Below are positions 1 through 7,980 of a stretch of 64,000 nucleotides of DNA, piece by piece; positions within the stretch are counted from its first letter, which is position 1, and each line of letters begins with the position of its first letter. Below the pieces are notes generated by a model. That model was not told where the DNA came from and did not search any database. It saw only the letters and a list, made by a program, of their open reading frames with translations. The DNA is from Actinophytocola sp044466355 (GTDB lineage: Bacteria > Actinomycetota > Actinomycetes > Mycobacteriales > Pseudonocardiaceae), in the NCBI RefSeq assembly GCF_044466355.1, contig NZ_JBITMQ010000018.1, forward strand, positions 142,739-206,738, in the 5' to 3' direction. The translations under genes and the position numbers were made by a program.

Positions 1-189
1 GGCGCAGTCGTCGAGCTCCATGGCGGTGCCCTCGGCGGCCTTCAGCGCCGGGGTGATCTCCAGCAGTGACAGCCGGACGGGCGTGTCGGGCCCGAGGAGC
101 TGCCCGGAGGCGATGCGGAACAGCAGTGCGTAACCGATCTGGCCGGCGGCACCGGTGACGGTGACCTTGACGGCAGCCTTGCTTGCCAC
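1..189 (-). CDS. mdh: malate dehydrogenase, N-terminal part (runs off the window)
   Basis: This is the first 63 codons of an NAD-dependent malate dehydrogenase, the TCA-cycle enzyme that interconverts malate and oxaloacetate in the cytoplasm. Visible are the Rossmann glycine motif VTGAAGQIGYALL (about residues 11-23), LLEITPA at the end of the second strand, and the family signature AMELDDCA at the window edge. The start is GTG at 189, with a GGGAGGA ribosome site a few bases upstream. The rest of the gene lies outside the window. It diverges from the lipoprotein gene at 370. Confidence 0.95.
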   Translation of the reverse strand, partial: MASKAAVKVTVTGAAGQIGYALLFRIASGQLLGPDTPVRLSLLEITPALKAAEGTAMELDDCA

Positions 190-369
190 GGGGAAGATCC
201 TCCCGAATACGAAGAGAAAAACCGGTGCGGCGAGGCTATCAAGGTGCGGCGTTTCAGCGGGTCACGCGGGTACCGGGGGCGGAGAAATATCACTTGATGG
301 ATTTAGTGCCGGTGACCTGTTGTTGCCGTGCGCGGGTCGGGCCGGTACGTGGCTCGCCATGCTTTTCCC

Positions 370-882
370 ATGCGTGGATGGGTGGCCGTCGCGGCCGGGG
401 TGATGGTGCTGCTGGCTGGCTGCGTGTCGCGGACGGCGGAGCCGACGGCGGCAGTCCCGACGACGACAACCACGACAACCAGCCCGACGGCCCGCACGCC
501 CGATCCGAAGATCGGCACCGAGATGGCCTCGATCCTCTCGGATGGCGATGCCGGGCGGTTCAACGAACGCATCTGCCCTGGCACCCCGCGCATCAAGCCG
601 GTGTCGGCGATCGGCGCCGACTACGCGCACACGCTGGCGGCCGGAGTCGAGAGCCGGTACCTCCCCGGCGTAGGCGACAGGGTCGTCGCGCGGCTCAGCG
701 TCCGCGCCGGGCTGGACCTCGTGCTCGTTCTGGGGCTGAACTACAACACCCACGAATGGTGCACGTACTCGTTCACGTGGTGCCCGATCGGGGCCACCGG
801 GCTACCCCCGTTCGCGGCCGTGAGGGACTCCGAGTACCCCGCGTCCGAGGAGTTCACCCGGTCGATCCTCTGCGGTGGCTGA
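370..882 (+). CDS. lipoprotein of unknown function
   Basis: A 170-residue exported lipoprotein of no recognised family. The N-terminus MRGWVAVAAGVMVLLAGC is a lipoprotein signal peptide with lipobox LLAGC, lipidated on Cys18. A Thr-rich linker (about residues 30-42) leads into a small domain of about 120 residues with four Cys, which may form disulfides, and a fold reminiscent of NTF2-like secreted domains, although that is a guess. An upstream in-frame ATG at 328 would place 14 residues ahead of the signal, so 370 is preferred. It overlaps no gene and is followed by ridA. Confidence 0.8.
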   Translation: MRGWVAVAAGVMVLLAGCVSRTAEPTAAVPTTTTTTTSPTARTPDPKIGTEMASILSDGDAGRFNERICPGTPRIKPVSAIGADYAHTLAAGVESRYLPGVGDRVVARLSVRAGLDLVLVLGLNYNTHEWCTYSFTWCPIGATGLPPFAAVRDSEYPASEEFTRSILCGG

Positions 883-925
883 CTCACGTGTCGTGCGGGC
901 CGCGCCCGCTCATACGATCTCGGCC

Positions 926-1336
926 ATGGCCGACATCGAGTTCTCCACGCCGTCGACGCTCCCCCAGCCCAACGGGTACAGCCACGTGGCCACCGTCGGT
1001 CCGGGCAGTCGGCTGGTCTGGACGTCCGGTCAGGTCCCCGTCGCCGCGGACGGCACCGCGGCGCCCGCCGGGGACTGGGCGGCCCAGACCCGCCAGGCGA
1101 TGCACAACGTCGGCGCCGCACTCGCCGCCGCCGGCGCGACCTGGCATGACGTCGTCAAGCTCACGTTCTACGTCGTCGACACCTCGGAACTGGCGACCGT
1201 GCGGGCGGTGCGGGACGAGTTCGTCGACGTCGAACGGCCGCCGACCAGTTCACTCGTCCAGGTGGCCGGCTTGTTCCGGCCGGACCTGCTGATCGAGATC
1301 GAGGCGGTCGCGGCGATCGCCGACTCACGTGTCTAG
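926..1336 (+). CDS. RidA/YjgF family protein
   Basis: A 136-residue member of the RidA (YjgF/YER057c/UK114) family, whose best known members deaminate reactive enamine/imine intermediates released by PLP enzymes. Family features are the N-terminal strand GSRLVWTSGQVP, the helix with QTRQAMHNVGAALAAAG, and the closing P-T-S-S-L-V-Q-V-A-G-L-F-R-P-D-L-L-I-E-I-E run. The catalytic Arg of true RidA normally follows P-x-R near the C-terminus; here the equivalent is PPTSSLVQV, which lacks the Arg, so a divergent role is possible. The start ATG at 926 follows a longer in-frame possibility at 875. Its 3' end overlaps the convergent DUF3017 gene by 12 bp. Confidence 0.85.
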   Translation: MADIEFSTPSTLPQPNGYSHVATVGPGSRLVWTSGQVPVAADGTAAPAGDWAAQTRQAMHNVGAALAAAGATWHDVVKLTFYVVDTSELATVRAVRDEFVDVERPPTSSLVQVAGLFRPDLLIEIEAVAAIADSRV

Positions 1337-1621
1337 CGGGCCGCCCTCGATGGTCATCGCCACGAAGATCATGCAGGCGCCGAACGCCGAGTAGGTCAGG
1401 CAGTCGACGGCGCGGCCGCGGATCATGATCAGGCCCGCCTGATCGTCGGACAGCAGGGCGCGCAGGCCCGCGGCCAGGAACAGGGCGAGGCCGATCAGGA
1501 CGGTGCCCTGCCGCCAGTGGTACAGGATGATCCGGAACAGGCCGAACGCCACCACCGCCATCACCAGCCCGAACGGCAGGTGCGCCAGTACCGGGTGCCT
1601 GCGGCGGTGGGGGGTGGTCAT
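1325..1621 (-). CDS. DUF3017 small membrane protein
   Basis: A 98-residue protein with about three predicted membrane segments (FGLVMAVVAFGLFRIILY, VLIGLALFLAAGLRALL, and AFGACMIFVAMTI). The length, the LSDDQAGLIMIRGRAVDCLTY stretch and its position directly after folD fit the actinobacterial DUF3017 family, which has no known function. The ATG at 1621 overlaps the folD stop (ATGA), so the two are translationally coupled. It is the last gene of a transporter-folD-DUF3017 operon. Confidence 0.85.
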   Translation of the reverse strand: MTTPHRRRHPVLAHLPFGLVMAVVAFGLFRIILYHWRQGTVLIGLALFLAAGLRALLSDDQAGLIMIRGRAVDCLTYSAFGACMIFVAMTIEGGPLDT

Positions 1622-2469
1622 GCCGACGCCCGCTCCGCCGCCAGGACCGTGTTCGTCAGCAGCATGGCGATCGTCATCGGGCCGACGCCGCCCGGCATGG
1701 GGGCCAGCCAGCCCGCGACGTGGCGCACGTCCGGGTGGACGTCGCCGACCAGGCCCTCGTCGGTGCGGGTGATGCCGACGTCCAGGACCGCGGCGCCCGG
1801 CTTCACCATGTCCGGCGTGATCAGGGCCGGGTTGCCGGCGGCCGCGACCACGATGTCGGCGCGGCGGACCTCGGCGGCCAGATCCTTCGTGCCGGTGTGG
1901 CACAGGGTCACGGTCGCGTTCTCCGAGCGGCGGGTCAGCAGTAGGCCCAGGGGACGGCCGACCGTCACACCCCTGCCGACGACCGTCACGTTCGCGCCCG
2001 CGACCGGCACGTCGTAGCGCTTCAGCAGCTCGATGATGCCGACCGGCGTGCACGGCAGCGGGCCCGTCTCACCGAGCACGAGCTTGCCGAGGTTCATGGG
2101 GTGCAGGCCGTCGGAGTCCTTGGCCGGGTCGACGCGCTCCAGGGCGGCGCCCGCGTCGAGGTGGCCGGGCAGCGGCAGCTGGATCAGGTAGCCGGTGCAC
2201 GCGGGATCGGCGTTCAGCTCGTCGATGACCTCGTGCAACCGCTCCTGCGTGATGTTCGCGGGCAGGTCGCGGCGGATCGAGTTGATGCCGACCTTGGCGC
2301 ACGCGTTGTGCTTGCCGCGGACGTACGAGTGCGAGCCGGGGTCGTCGCCGACCAGCACGGTGCCGAGACCGGGCACGACGCCCCGGGCGGCCAGTGCCCG
2401 CACGCGCACGCGCAGGTCCTCGAAAATCGCGTTACGGGTGGCCTTGCCGTCCAGGATCGTCGCGGTCAC
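1618..2469 (-). CDS. folD: bifunctional methylenetetrahydrofolate dehydrogenase/cyclohydrolase
   Basis: FolD, 283 residues, oxidises 5,10-methylene-THF and hydrolyses the methenyl product to 10-formyl-THF in the cytoplasm. Seen are DPGSHSYVRGKHNACAKVGI with the catalytic Lys, the YLIQLPLPGHLD loop, DGLHPMNLGKL, the NADP-binding stretch VVGRGVTVGRPLG (the usual Ser of G-R-S is Gly here) and the C-terminal PMPGGVGPMTIAMLL. GTG at 2469 gives the usual FolD N-terminus (TATILDGKAT). An ATG at 2517 overlaps the upstream stop by ATGA and would add 16 residues. It supplies one-carbon units used by the purH and purN products elsewhere in the window. Confidence 0.93.
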   Translation of the reverse strand: MTATILDGKATRNAIFEDLRVRVRALAARGVVPGLGTVLVGDDPGSHSYVRGKHNACAKVGINSIRRDLPANITQERLHEVIDELNADPACTGYLIQLPLPGHLDAGAALERVDPAKDSDGLHPMNLGKLVLGETGPLPCTPVGIIELLKRYDVPVAGANVTVVGRGVTVGRPLGLLLTRRSENATVTLCHTGTKDLAAEVRRADIVVAAAGNPALITPDMVKPGAAVLDVGITRTDEGLVGDVHPDVRHVAGWLAPMPGGVGPMTIAMLLTNTVLAAERASA

Positions 2470-2513
2470 GCCGTACATACTCTCACCGAGCGGAGCCCGC
2501 GGGGCGAGCAGTG

Positions 2514-3485
2514 TCATCGCGGTCGGACGCGGATGGCGGCGATGCCGACCGCGACCATCGTGAGGGTGATGCCGACGCCCCTGGTCGCCGACAACTCCAC
2601 GCCCTCCGCCGGGACGAACAGGTCCAGCAGCACGGCGCCCACCAGCTGACCGGCGACGGACGCCAGGCCGAGCAGCAGCACGCCCGTCACCCGGACGGCT
2701 GTCACCGCGGTCATGATCGCGACGATGCCCAACGTGCCGCCGGTGTAGAGCCACCACTGGCTCGGCATCGAGTCCGGCAGGCCGCGGACCAGCACGTCGA
2801 CCACGGCGGCGACGAGCAGCGCACACGTGCCGACGAGGAAGTTCACGACGGTCGGCACGACCACGTTGTCGGCCGCGACCCGCACCTGGCCGTTCACCGC
2901 CGACTGCCACGCGAGGCCAAGACCTGCTACTGCCGGTAGCACGGCCCACCAAAGTCCACCCGGATCGGTGACCAAGCCGTGGTCGGAGACCGAAACGATC
3001 ACGGCGATCACAGCGAGTGACGCGCCAATGGCTCTGGGGAGTGTGATGGGCTGGGGGCCGCCCGGTCCGAGCCCGGCGCGGTCGACGGGCAGACTGGACA
3101 CCACCTGACCTGCGACGACGGCCACCGTGAAGACGGCGACACCGAGGATCGAGACCGTCAGACCCTGGGTCGTCACGAGGAACGCGCCACAGGTACCGCC
3201 GAGCAGCTGCCACGGGCGTAGTGCCATCGTCCGCACCGATTCGACCAAACGCCCCACCCCGGCGCGCGCGGCTGGCAAGATCGGCAAGGCCGCGAGCAGC
3301 AGGACAGACCCGACGGAGAAGGAGATCAGAGCAGCGAGAACGCCGTCGTTCAGCTGATGACCGAGCTGGCCGTTTATCCGGCCCTGCACCGCGAGCCCCA
3401 CCCCGCCGAGAGCGGCCAGCGCGGCCCCCGCCGCGCGGACACGGGCGGTTGGGTGGTGAGCTGAGGAGACAGCGGACGTCGTCAC
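2514..3485 (-). CDS. YdcZ-type (DMT superfamily) membrane transporter
   Basis: A 323-residue integral membrane protein with about ten hydrophobic segments arranged as two related halves, each opening with a small-residue helix followed by an N-G-Q-L or N-G-Q-V signature (RINGQLGHQLNDG near residue 35; SAVNGQVRVAADN near residue 200). This tandem arrangement is typical of DUF606/DMT_YdcZ proteins, whose substrates are mostly unknown. The start is ATG at 3485. Its stop overlaps a possible folD start, so it probably heads the operon with folD. It diverges from the TNT-domain gene at 3584. Confidence 0.82.
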   Translation of the reverse strand: MTTSAVSSAHHPTARVRAAGAALAALGGVGLAVQGRINGQLGHQLNDGVLAALISFSVGSVLLLAALPILPAARAGVGRLVESVRTMALRPWQLLGGTCGAFLVTTQGLTVSILGVAVFTVAVVAGQVVSSLPVDRAGLGPGGPQPITLPRAIGASLAVIAVIVSVSDHGLVTDPGGLWWAVLPAVAGLGLAWQSAVNGQVRVAADNVVVPTVVNFLVGTCALLVAAVVDVLVRGLPDSMPSQWWLYTGGTLGIVAIMTAVTAVRVTGVLLLGLASVAGQLVGAVLLDLFVPAEGVELSATRGVGITLTMVAVGIAAIRVRPR

Positions 3486-3583
3486 GTGTCGTCATCCTCG
3501 CTCACGCGACCTTGCGAGTGCGAAGAGGGCCAGGTAGAGAAGCAGGCTGTGACGCCGACCGAAGGACAAGGGAAGATGTCACC

Positions 3584-5842
3584 GTGGCACAACCGACCCA
3601 GCTAACCCCGACTGAGCAGGACGCCCTGGTCAAACAGATCGGGCTGGCGATGCTGCGCGTCGCCCCCGAGGACTGGGAGCAGCTCACCGTCGACTACCGC
3701 GCGGTCGGCCGCTACGCCGAGTCGACCGGCCAGGTCGCCTACTCCGACGGCGGCACCGAGCCGTGGACCATGCCCGCCGACCTGCAGGGCCTGTTCGCCC
3801 GCCTGCGGGCCGGGATGTACCGGGAGGGCCGCGGCACCTGGTTCAACGCGCGCTACAAGCTCGACCACCCGTCGAGCTACAACCTGGAGTACGACCGCGA
3901 CGAGCCCACGTGGGAGCTGCCGCCCCCGCCGCAGGCCTACCCGGACGACATGCGGCTGTTCCCCCGCACGGAAGACAACGTGCCGGAGTGGCTGCGCCGC
4001 AGGCTCGCCCAGGCGCCGCCGCCACCAGGACCGCCGCCGGGCGCGCCCATGCCCGACCGGGCGCCCGGCCCGCCGCGGTTCCGGGTCGCGCGGATCTTCG
4101 ACGGCCCCGGTGAGGACGGCCGTCCGTCGGTGAACCGGCCCCAGGTCGACGAGATGGACATCCAGGACATCCTCGACTACCTGGACAACGGCCCCCTGGT
4201 CGGTCCGGCTCGCGGGTACGACGTCGACCGGCTCGACCCGAACGGCCAGCAGTCCGTGCCGGTGGCGTTCCACACGGACGGCACGTGGATCTGGCCCGCG
4301 GCCGTGAACTACTACCTCCGCGAGCACGACATCGCGCCGGAGCCGGACCTGGTGGAGCACATCCGCCGGATGCGGTTCCAGCTCCCGCAGGTCGACGACG
4401 CGACCCGCGCGGCGGCGCAGCAGTTCCTCGGACCGCCGCCGCCCGGCCCCGGCCCGCGTCCCGGTCCGCCTCCTGGCGCGGCGCCCGGACCGGCACCTGG
4501 ACCGGCACCGACGCGCGCCATGCCAGTGCCCGCACCGGCGCCGGCACCGAAGGCGCCCCCGATGACGCCGCCGCGTGCCGCGCTGCCGTCGCAGGGGCCC
4601 GCCGCGGCGGAACTCGACCACCTGCGTGCCCGGCTCGAGGACATGGACGTGCCGGAGACGGCGTACCGGATCGGCCCGCCCGCCGGCCGCGGCTGGACGA
4701 TGGAGCAGACGGACGAGGGCTGGCGCGTCGGCTGGCACGACCAGGACTGGGTCGCGCCCGCGATGTTCGAGGACGTCGCGGACGCGTCGGCGTTCCTGCT
4801 GGGCAAGCTGCTGCTGGACACCGACCGGTGGGCGGCGGGCCCGAAGAACCCGGAGCTGCCGCCGATGCCGGTGGCGGTGCCCGCACCGCCACCGGCGCCG
4901 CCTGCCGCACCGCCCGCGGAGGACCACGGCTTCGAGCCGATGTCGGCGCCGATCGAGGGCTTCGCCCCGACCGGTCCCGGCCGCGACTTCGGCGCCGCGG
5001 GTACCGGGCGGGAAGGCTTCGCCACCGCCGGCCGCGACGACTTCGGCGGCCGGGACACGTTCACCCCGGCGGCCTCCCCTGCCGACGAGTTCGGCGGTGG
5101 CCGGGACAGCTTCACCCCGCCCGCGGGCGGCCGCGACGAGTTCGGCCGGGAGGCCTACACGCCACCCGGCAACGACTTCGGTGCCGACCGGGAGGACGTC
5201 GGTACCGGCCGGGGCGCCGAGCCCCGTGACGAGTTCGGGACGAGGATCGTCAGCCCGCCGCCCGGCACGCCCGGCTTCACGCCGCCGTCTCCCGGTGGTC
5301 CGGTCGGGCCGCCGCCGGGGACGCCCGGGTTCACCCCGCCGCCGGGGACCCCACCCCGCGGCGAGCCCGCGCACACGATGGCGATGGAGCCGCCGTCACG
5401 GGCGGAGCCGCCGTCACCGCCACGTGGGGAGCCCGCGACCACCATCGCCCGTCCGGCGAACGGTGCCGCCGCGGCGCCGCCCGGGGCGGAGTGGCCGATC
5501 GCGCCGCTGCCCGGTGAGCCGCCGCTGACGCTGTTCCGCGGCAAACGGATGATCGAGCTGGAGCCCGGCACGGAGATCGACCGGTTCGGCGACGACGACG
5601 GCAACCTCGTGTACGCCGCGGGCACGCCGTTCGCGGAGCGGTCGCTGGTGCCGGAGTGGATCGACCGGCCGTACCACGTGTACCGCGTGCGCCAGCCGGT
5701 GCAGGTGCTGACCGGCGCCGCGATCCCGTGGTTCGACCAGCCGGGCGGTGGCACGGCGTTCCTGCTGCCGGACGCGATCGGTGACCTGGTGGCGCACGGC
5801 CACCTCGTCGAGGTCGAGGGCGCGGACGCGCCCCGCGTGTAA
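3584..5842 (+). CDS. YezG-like / Pro-rich / TNT NAD-glycohydrolase-like domain protein
   Basis: A 752-residue multidomain protein. Residues 1-115 resemble YezG-type immunity domains (EDWEQLTVDYRAVG, then GTWFNARYKLDHPSSYNLEYDRDEPTW). Long Pro/Gly-rich linkers, including repeated PPGTPGFTPP-type and GRDxFG units, separate two middle segments. Residues about 648-745 match the TNT fold of mycobacterial CpnT, an NAD+ glycohydrolase: IDRFG (Arg667), GTPFAER, YHVY (His698) and DQPGGG (Gln719). The Tyr normally just before the GTPF segment appears displaced, so activity is uncertain. No signal peptide or WXG motif is seen. GTG 3584 is chosen for the GGGAAGA site upstream. A hairpin terminator follows. 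Confidence 0.82.
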   Translation: MAQPTQLTPTEQDALVKQIGLAMLRVAPEDWEQLTVDYRAVGRYAESTGQVAYSDGGTEPWTMPADLQGLFARLRAGMYREGRGTWFNARYKLDHPSSYNLEYDRDEPTWELPPPPQAYPDDMRLFPRTEDNVPEWLRRRLAQAPPPPGPPPGAPMPDRAPGPPRFRVARIFDGPGEDGRPSVNRPQVDEMDIQDILDYLDNGPLVGPARGYDVDRLDPNGQQSVPVAFHTDGTWIWPAAVNYYLREHDIAPEPDLVEHIRRMRFQLPQVDDATRAAAQQFLGPPPPGPGPRPGPPPGAAPGPAPGPAPTRAMPVPAPAPAPKAPPMTPPRAALPSQGPAAAELDHLRARLEDMDVPETAYRIGPPAGRGWTMEQTDEGWRVGWHDQDWVAPAMFEDVADASAFLLGKLLLDTDRWAAGPKNPELPPMPVAVPAPPPAPPAAPPAEDHGFEPMSAPIEGFAPTGPGRDFGAAGTGREGFATAGRDDFGGRDTFTPAASPADEFGGGRDSFTPPAGGRDEFGREAYTPPGNDFGADREDVGTGRGAEPRDEFGTRIVSPPPGTPGFTPPSPGGPVGPPPGTPGFTPPPGTPPRGEPAHTMAMEPPSRAEPPSPPRGEPATTIARPANGAAAAPPGAEWPIAPLPGEPPLTLFRGKRMIELEPGTEIDRFGDDDGNLVYAAGTPFAERSLVPEWIDRPYHVYRVRQPVQVLTGAAIPWFDQPGGGTAFLLPDAIGDLVAHGHLVEVEGADAPRV

Positions 5843-5853
5843 GGGTTTCCGAG

Positions 5854-5880
5854 AGGGTGGCGGGCCTGGCCCGCCACCCT
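5854..5880. terminator. bidirectional hairpin terminator
   Basis: An 11-bp perfect stem, AGGGTGGCGGG at 5854-5864 pairing with 5870-5880, closes a 5-nt loop. It lies between the stop codons of the convergent TNT-domain and LysR genes, so it can serve both. A short TTTC follows on the plus strand. Confidence 0.85.
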
Positions 5881-5881
5881 T

Positions 5882-6838
5882 TCACGTCTCCAGGCGGCCG
5901 TGCCGGGCGAGCCAGCGGGCGTACGCCTCCTGCCGCGCCGGGGCCTTGTGCCAGTAGCAGTCGGTGGCGCGGGCCAGCAGCTCACGCGTGTCGGCGTCGG
6001 TCAGCGGGCCCTGTTCGGACCACACGATGAGGTGCCGGGTGCGGAGTGGCGCCCCCACCAGCGGGCGTGTGGCGATGCCCGGGCGGGCGCGGCTCGCGGC
6101 CTGCAGCAGCATCACGCCGTTGCCCATGGCCGCGAGTTCGGCGGCGATCTCCAGGTCCAGGCTCTGCAGCTCCGGCATGGGCACGTCGTGGCGCAGGCAC
6201 ACGTCCCGCACGTAGCCCGCGAACCAGTCGTCGGTGATCGCGGCGGTGTACCACCGCTTCCCCGCGACCTCCCGCAGCGGAATCTCCTCGTACCCGGCCG
6301 CCGGCGAGTCGGTCGCGACACCGACGAACAGCGGTTCGGTCGCCACCGCCGCCTTCACCAGGGTCGCGGACAGCGGGATCTCGTGGCCCGGTGCCTCCTG
6401 GCACACGACGAGTTCGAGACGTCCGTCCGCGAGCAGCTCCAGCTGGCGGTCGCGGTCGCCGGTGACCGTGAGGTCCACGGTGGCGGCCGGGACGACCTCG
6501 GGGACGAGCGTGGTCATCTCCGACGTGATCGTGCCCGGCGTCGCCGCCACCCTGATGACGGCCGGCGGGCCGGTGCGCTGCCTGCGGACGCTGCGGTCCA
6601 GCTCGTGCACGGTCGCCAGCACCGCCTTGGCGTGCGCCAGCACGACGTCACCGAGGGCCGTCGGGTGACAGCCCTCGCGGTCGCGGCGGAACAGCGGGCC
6701 GCCGACCCGGCGCTCGACGCGTTGCAGCTGCGCGGTCAGCGCGGGCTGCGACACGCCAAGGGCGGCCGCCGCCTTCGTGATGCTGCCGGCCCGCGCGATC
6801 GCCTGGACCAGCTTGAAGTGTCGCACCTCGAGGTCCAC
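5882..6838 (-). CDS. LysR family transcriptional regulator
   Basis: A 318-residue LysR-type regulator. The N-terminal winged helix-turn-helix (about residues 4-63) shows the classical FKLVQAIARAGSITKAAAALGVSQPALT-type sequence, and the co-inducer-binding domain runs from about residue 90 to 300 (VIRVAATPGT, LELVVCQEAPG, GNGVMLLQAA). The ligand is not evident. The gene is not divergent from an enzyme, as is usual for LysR; upstream lies mfpA on the same strand 45 bp away, and downstream the convergent TNT gene. The start ATG at 6838 gives the expected N-terminus. Confidence 0.92.
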   Translation of the reverse strand: MDLEVRHFKLVQAIARAGSITKAAAALGVSQPALTAQLQRVERRVGGPLFRRDREGCHPTALGDVVLAHAKAVLATVHELDRSVRRQRTGPPAVIRVAATPGTITSEMTTLVPEVVPAATVDLTVTGDRDRQLELLADGRLELVVCQEAPGHEIPLSATLVKAAVATEPLFVGVATDSPAAGYEEIPLREVAGKRWYTAAITDDWFAGYVRDVCLRHDVPMPELQSLDLEIAAELAAMGNGVMLLQAASRARPGIATRPLVGAPLRTRHLIVWSEQGPLTDADTRELLARATDCYWHKAPARQEAYARWLARHGRLET

Positions 6839-6883
6839 CTACAGATAGAGGGGCGCGGGCCCGGCACGTGACGGCTGCGCCGG

Positions 6884-7465
6884 TCATTCACCCACTTGGA
6901 GGCCGTGAGCGGCGGCGAACGCGATGGCCGTGTCGATGTCCACGCGGGTGCCTGCGAGGGTGGCCTGCCGCAGACCGTTCGCGTCGAGCTGGGCGCCGCG
7001 CAGGTCCGCGCCGCCGAACCGCGTCTCCGCGAGGCGGGCGCCTCGCAGGTCGGCGCCGGTCAGGTCGCAGTCGCGCAGGTCGGCGCCGGTCAGGTTCGCC
7101 TCGCGGAGACGCAGCCCCGACAGGGTGGTCTTGCGCAGGTTCGCACCCGCGAGGCTCGCGAGCGTGAGGTCGGTGTCGCTGATCTTCACCGGCCGGAACC
7201 GGCATTCGAAGAAGTTCGTGCCGAGGAACGTGCAGCCCGCGAACTCGCTGTGCATCAGGTTCGTCCGCTCGAACGTGCACGACCGGAACGCCGACGTCGT
7301 GTGCTTCGACTCGCCGAGGTCGGCGCGGCTGAAGTCGCAGTGGTCGAACGTGCAGCCCTGCGTGACGAGGCCACGCAGGTCGGCGTCGACGAAGTCGACG
7401 TGCGCGAACCGCCTGCCCTCCCAGCTCTGGTTCGACAGGTCGGCGTCGCGGAAGTCCTCGGTCAT
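6884..7465 (-). CDS. mfpA: MfpA-like pentapeptide-repeat protein
   Basis: A 193-residue right-handed beta-helix protein built of A(D/N)LXX repeats from about residue 5 to 170. It closely resembles mycobacterial MfpA across its length: LGESKH..SAFR.CTFERT, S.FA.C..LG..F..CR.RP, LR..LSG.RLRE..L, and the C-terminal AFAAAHGL dimerisation segment. MfpA and Qnr proteins mimic B-form DNA, bind DNA gyrase and protect it from fluoroquinolones. In mycobacteria mfpA sits in a conservon with a small GTPase; here it stands with a LysR gene and no GTPase is seen. Gyrase binding is inferred from family. Confidence 0.85.
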   Translation of the reverse strand: MTEDFRDADLSNQSWEGRRFAHVDFVDADLRGLVTQGCTFDHCDFSRADLGESKHTTSAFRSCTFERTNLMHSEFAGCTFLGTNFFECRFRPVKISDTDLTLASLAGANLRKTTLSGLRLREANLTGADLRDCDLTGADLRGARLAETRFGGADLRGAQLDANGLRQATLAGTRVDIDTAIAFAAAHGLQVGE

Positions 7466-7477
7466 ACCCGCAGACTA

Positions 7478-7536
7478 AGTGGTCAGAATCGGAAGTCCTT
7501 CGGGGTCTCGGCGGAGGACTTCCAATTCTGACCACT
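7478..7536. terminator. 59-nt near-perfect palindrome, probable terminator
   Basis: Two 22-nt arms (7478-7499 and 7515-7536) pair with a single mismatch around a 15-nt centre. The right arm contains the TAG stop of the universal stress protein gene, and the left arm ends 13 bp before the mfpA start. It would terminate the upstream stress operon and separate it from mfpA. There is no T-tract, as is common in high-GC actinomycetes. Confidence 0.7.
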
Positions 7537-7957
7537 AAGGAACGACCACGACAGGTCTGCGTGCTTCGGTGATGAGGTACTTCGCGACACCGCCGCCGCC
7601 GCGGCCGACGACCACGCAGTCCGCGTGCACCTCCTCCGCGACCTTCTCCAGGCCGTGGCCGGGGTCGCCGCGGTGGTGGACCAGCTCCCAGCGCACGCCG
7701 GCGCTGCCCAGGTAGTCGTTGATCGTGCGGCGCAGCTCGTCGACCAGTTCGCCCGCGGCCTCGGCGGCGGTGGCCATGCCGAACGGCGACCAGTAGGCGG
7801 GGCTGGTCAGCGGTTCCACGTAGACGAACACGAGGCGTGCCCGCTCACGCCGGGCCAGGCCGCTCGCCCAGGCGGCGGCGTGCAGCGCCGCCGGCGTCCC
7901 GTCGACGCCGACGACGATCACCGCAAGCCCGTCCTTGCCGGCCTCGTAGTCGTGCAC
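7535..7957 (-). CDS. universal stress protein (UspA domain)
   Basis: A 140-residue single-domain universal stress protein. It has the first strand VIVVGVDGTPAALHAAAWA, a central VELVHHRGDPGHGL-type strand and helix, and the C-terminal nucleotide-binding motif CVVVGRGGGGVAKYLITEARRPVVVVP, a G-x2-G-x9 variant that suggests ATP binding. It lies 23 bp after the GNAT gene on the same strand and probably ends the SOS-driven imuA'-dnaE2 transcript, terminated by the palindrome at 7478-7536. A role in stress resilience is inferred from family only. Confidence 0.88.
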   Translation of the reverse strand: MHDYEAGKDGLAVIVVGVDGTPAALHAAAWASGLARRERARLVFVYVEPLTSPAYWSPFGMATAAEAAGELVDELRRTINDYLGSAGVRWELVHHRGDPGHGLEKVAEEVHADCVVVGRGGGGVAKYLITEARRPVVVVP

Positions 7958-7980
7958 CTCCGGATCCTATGGCCGCGACC

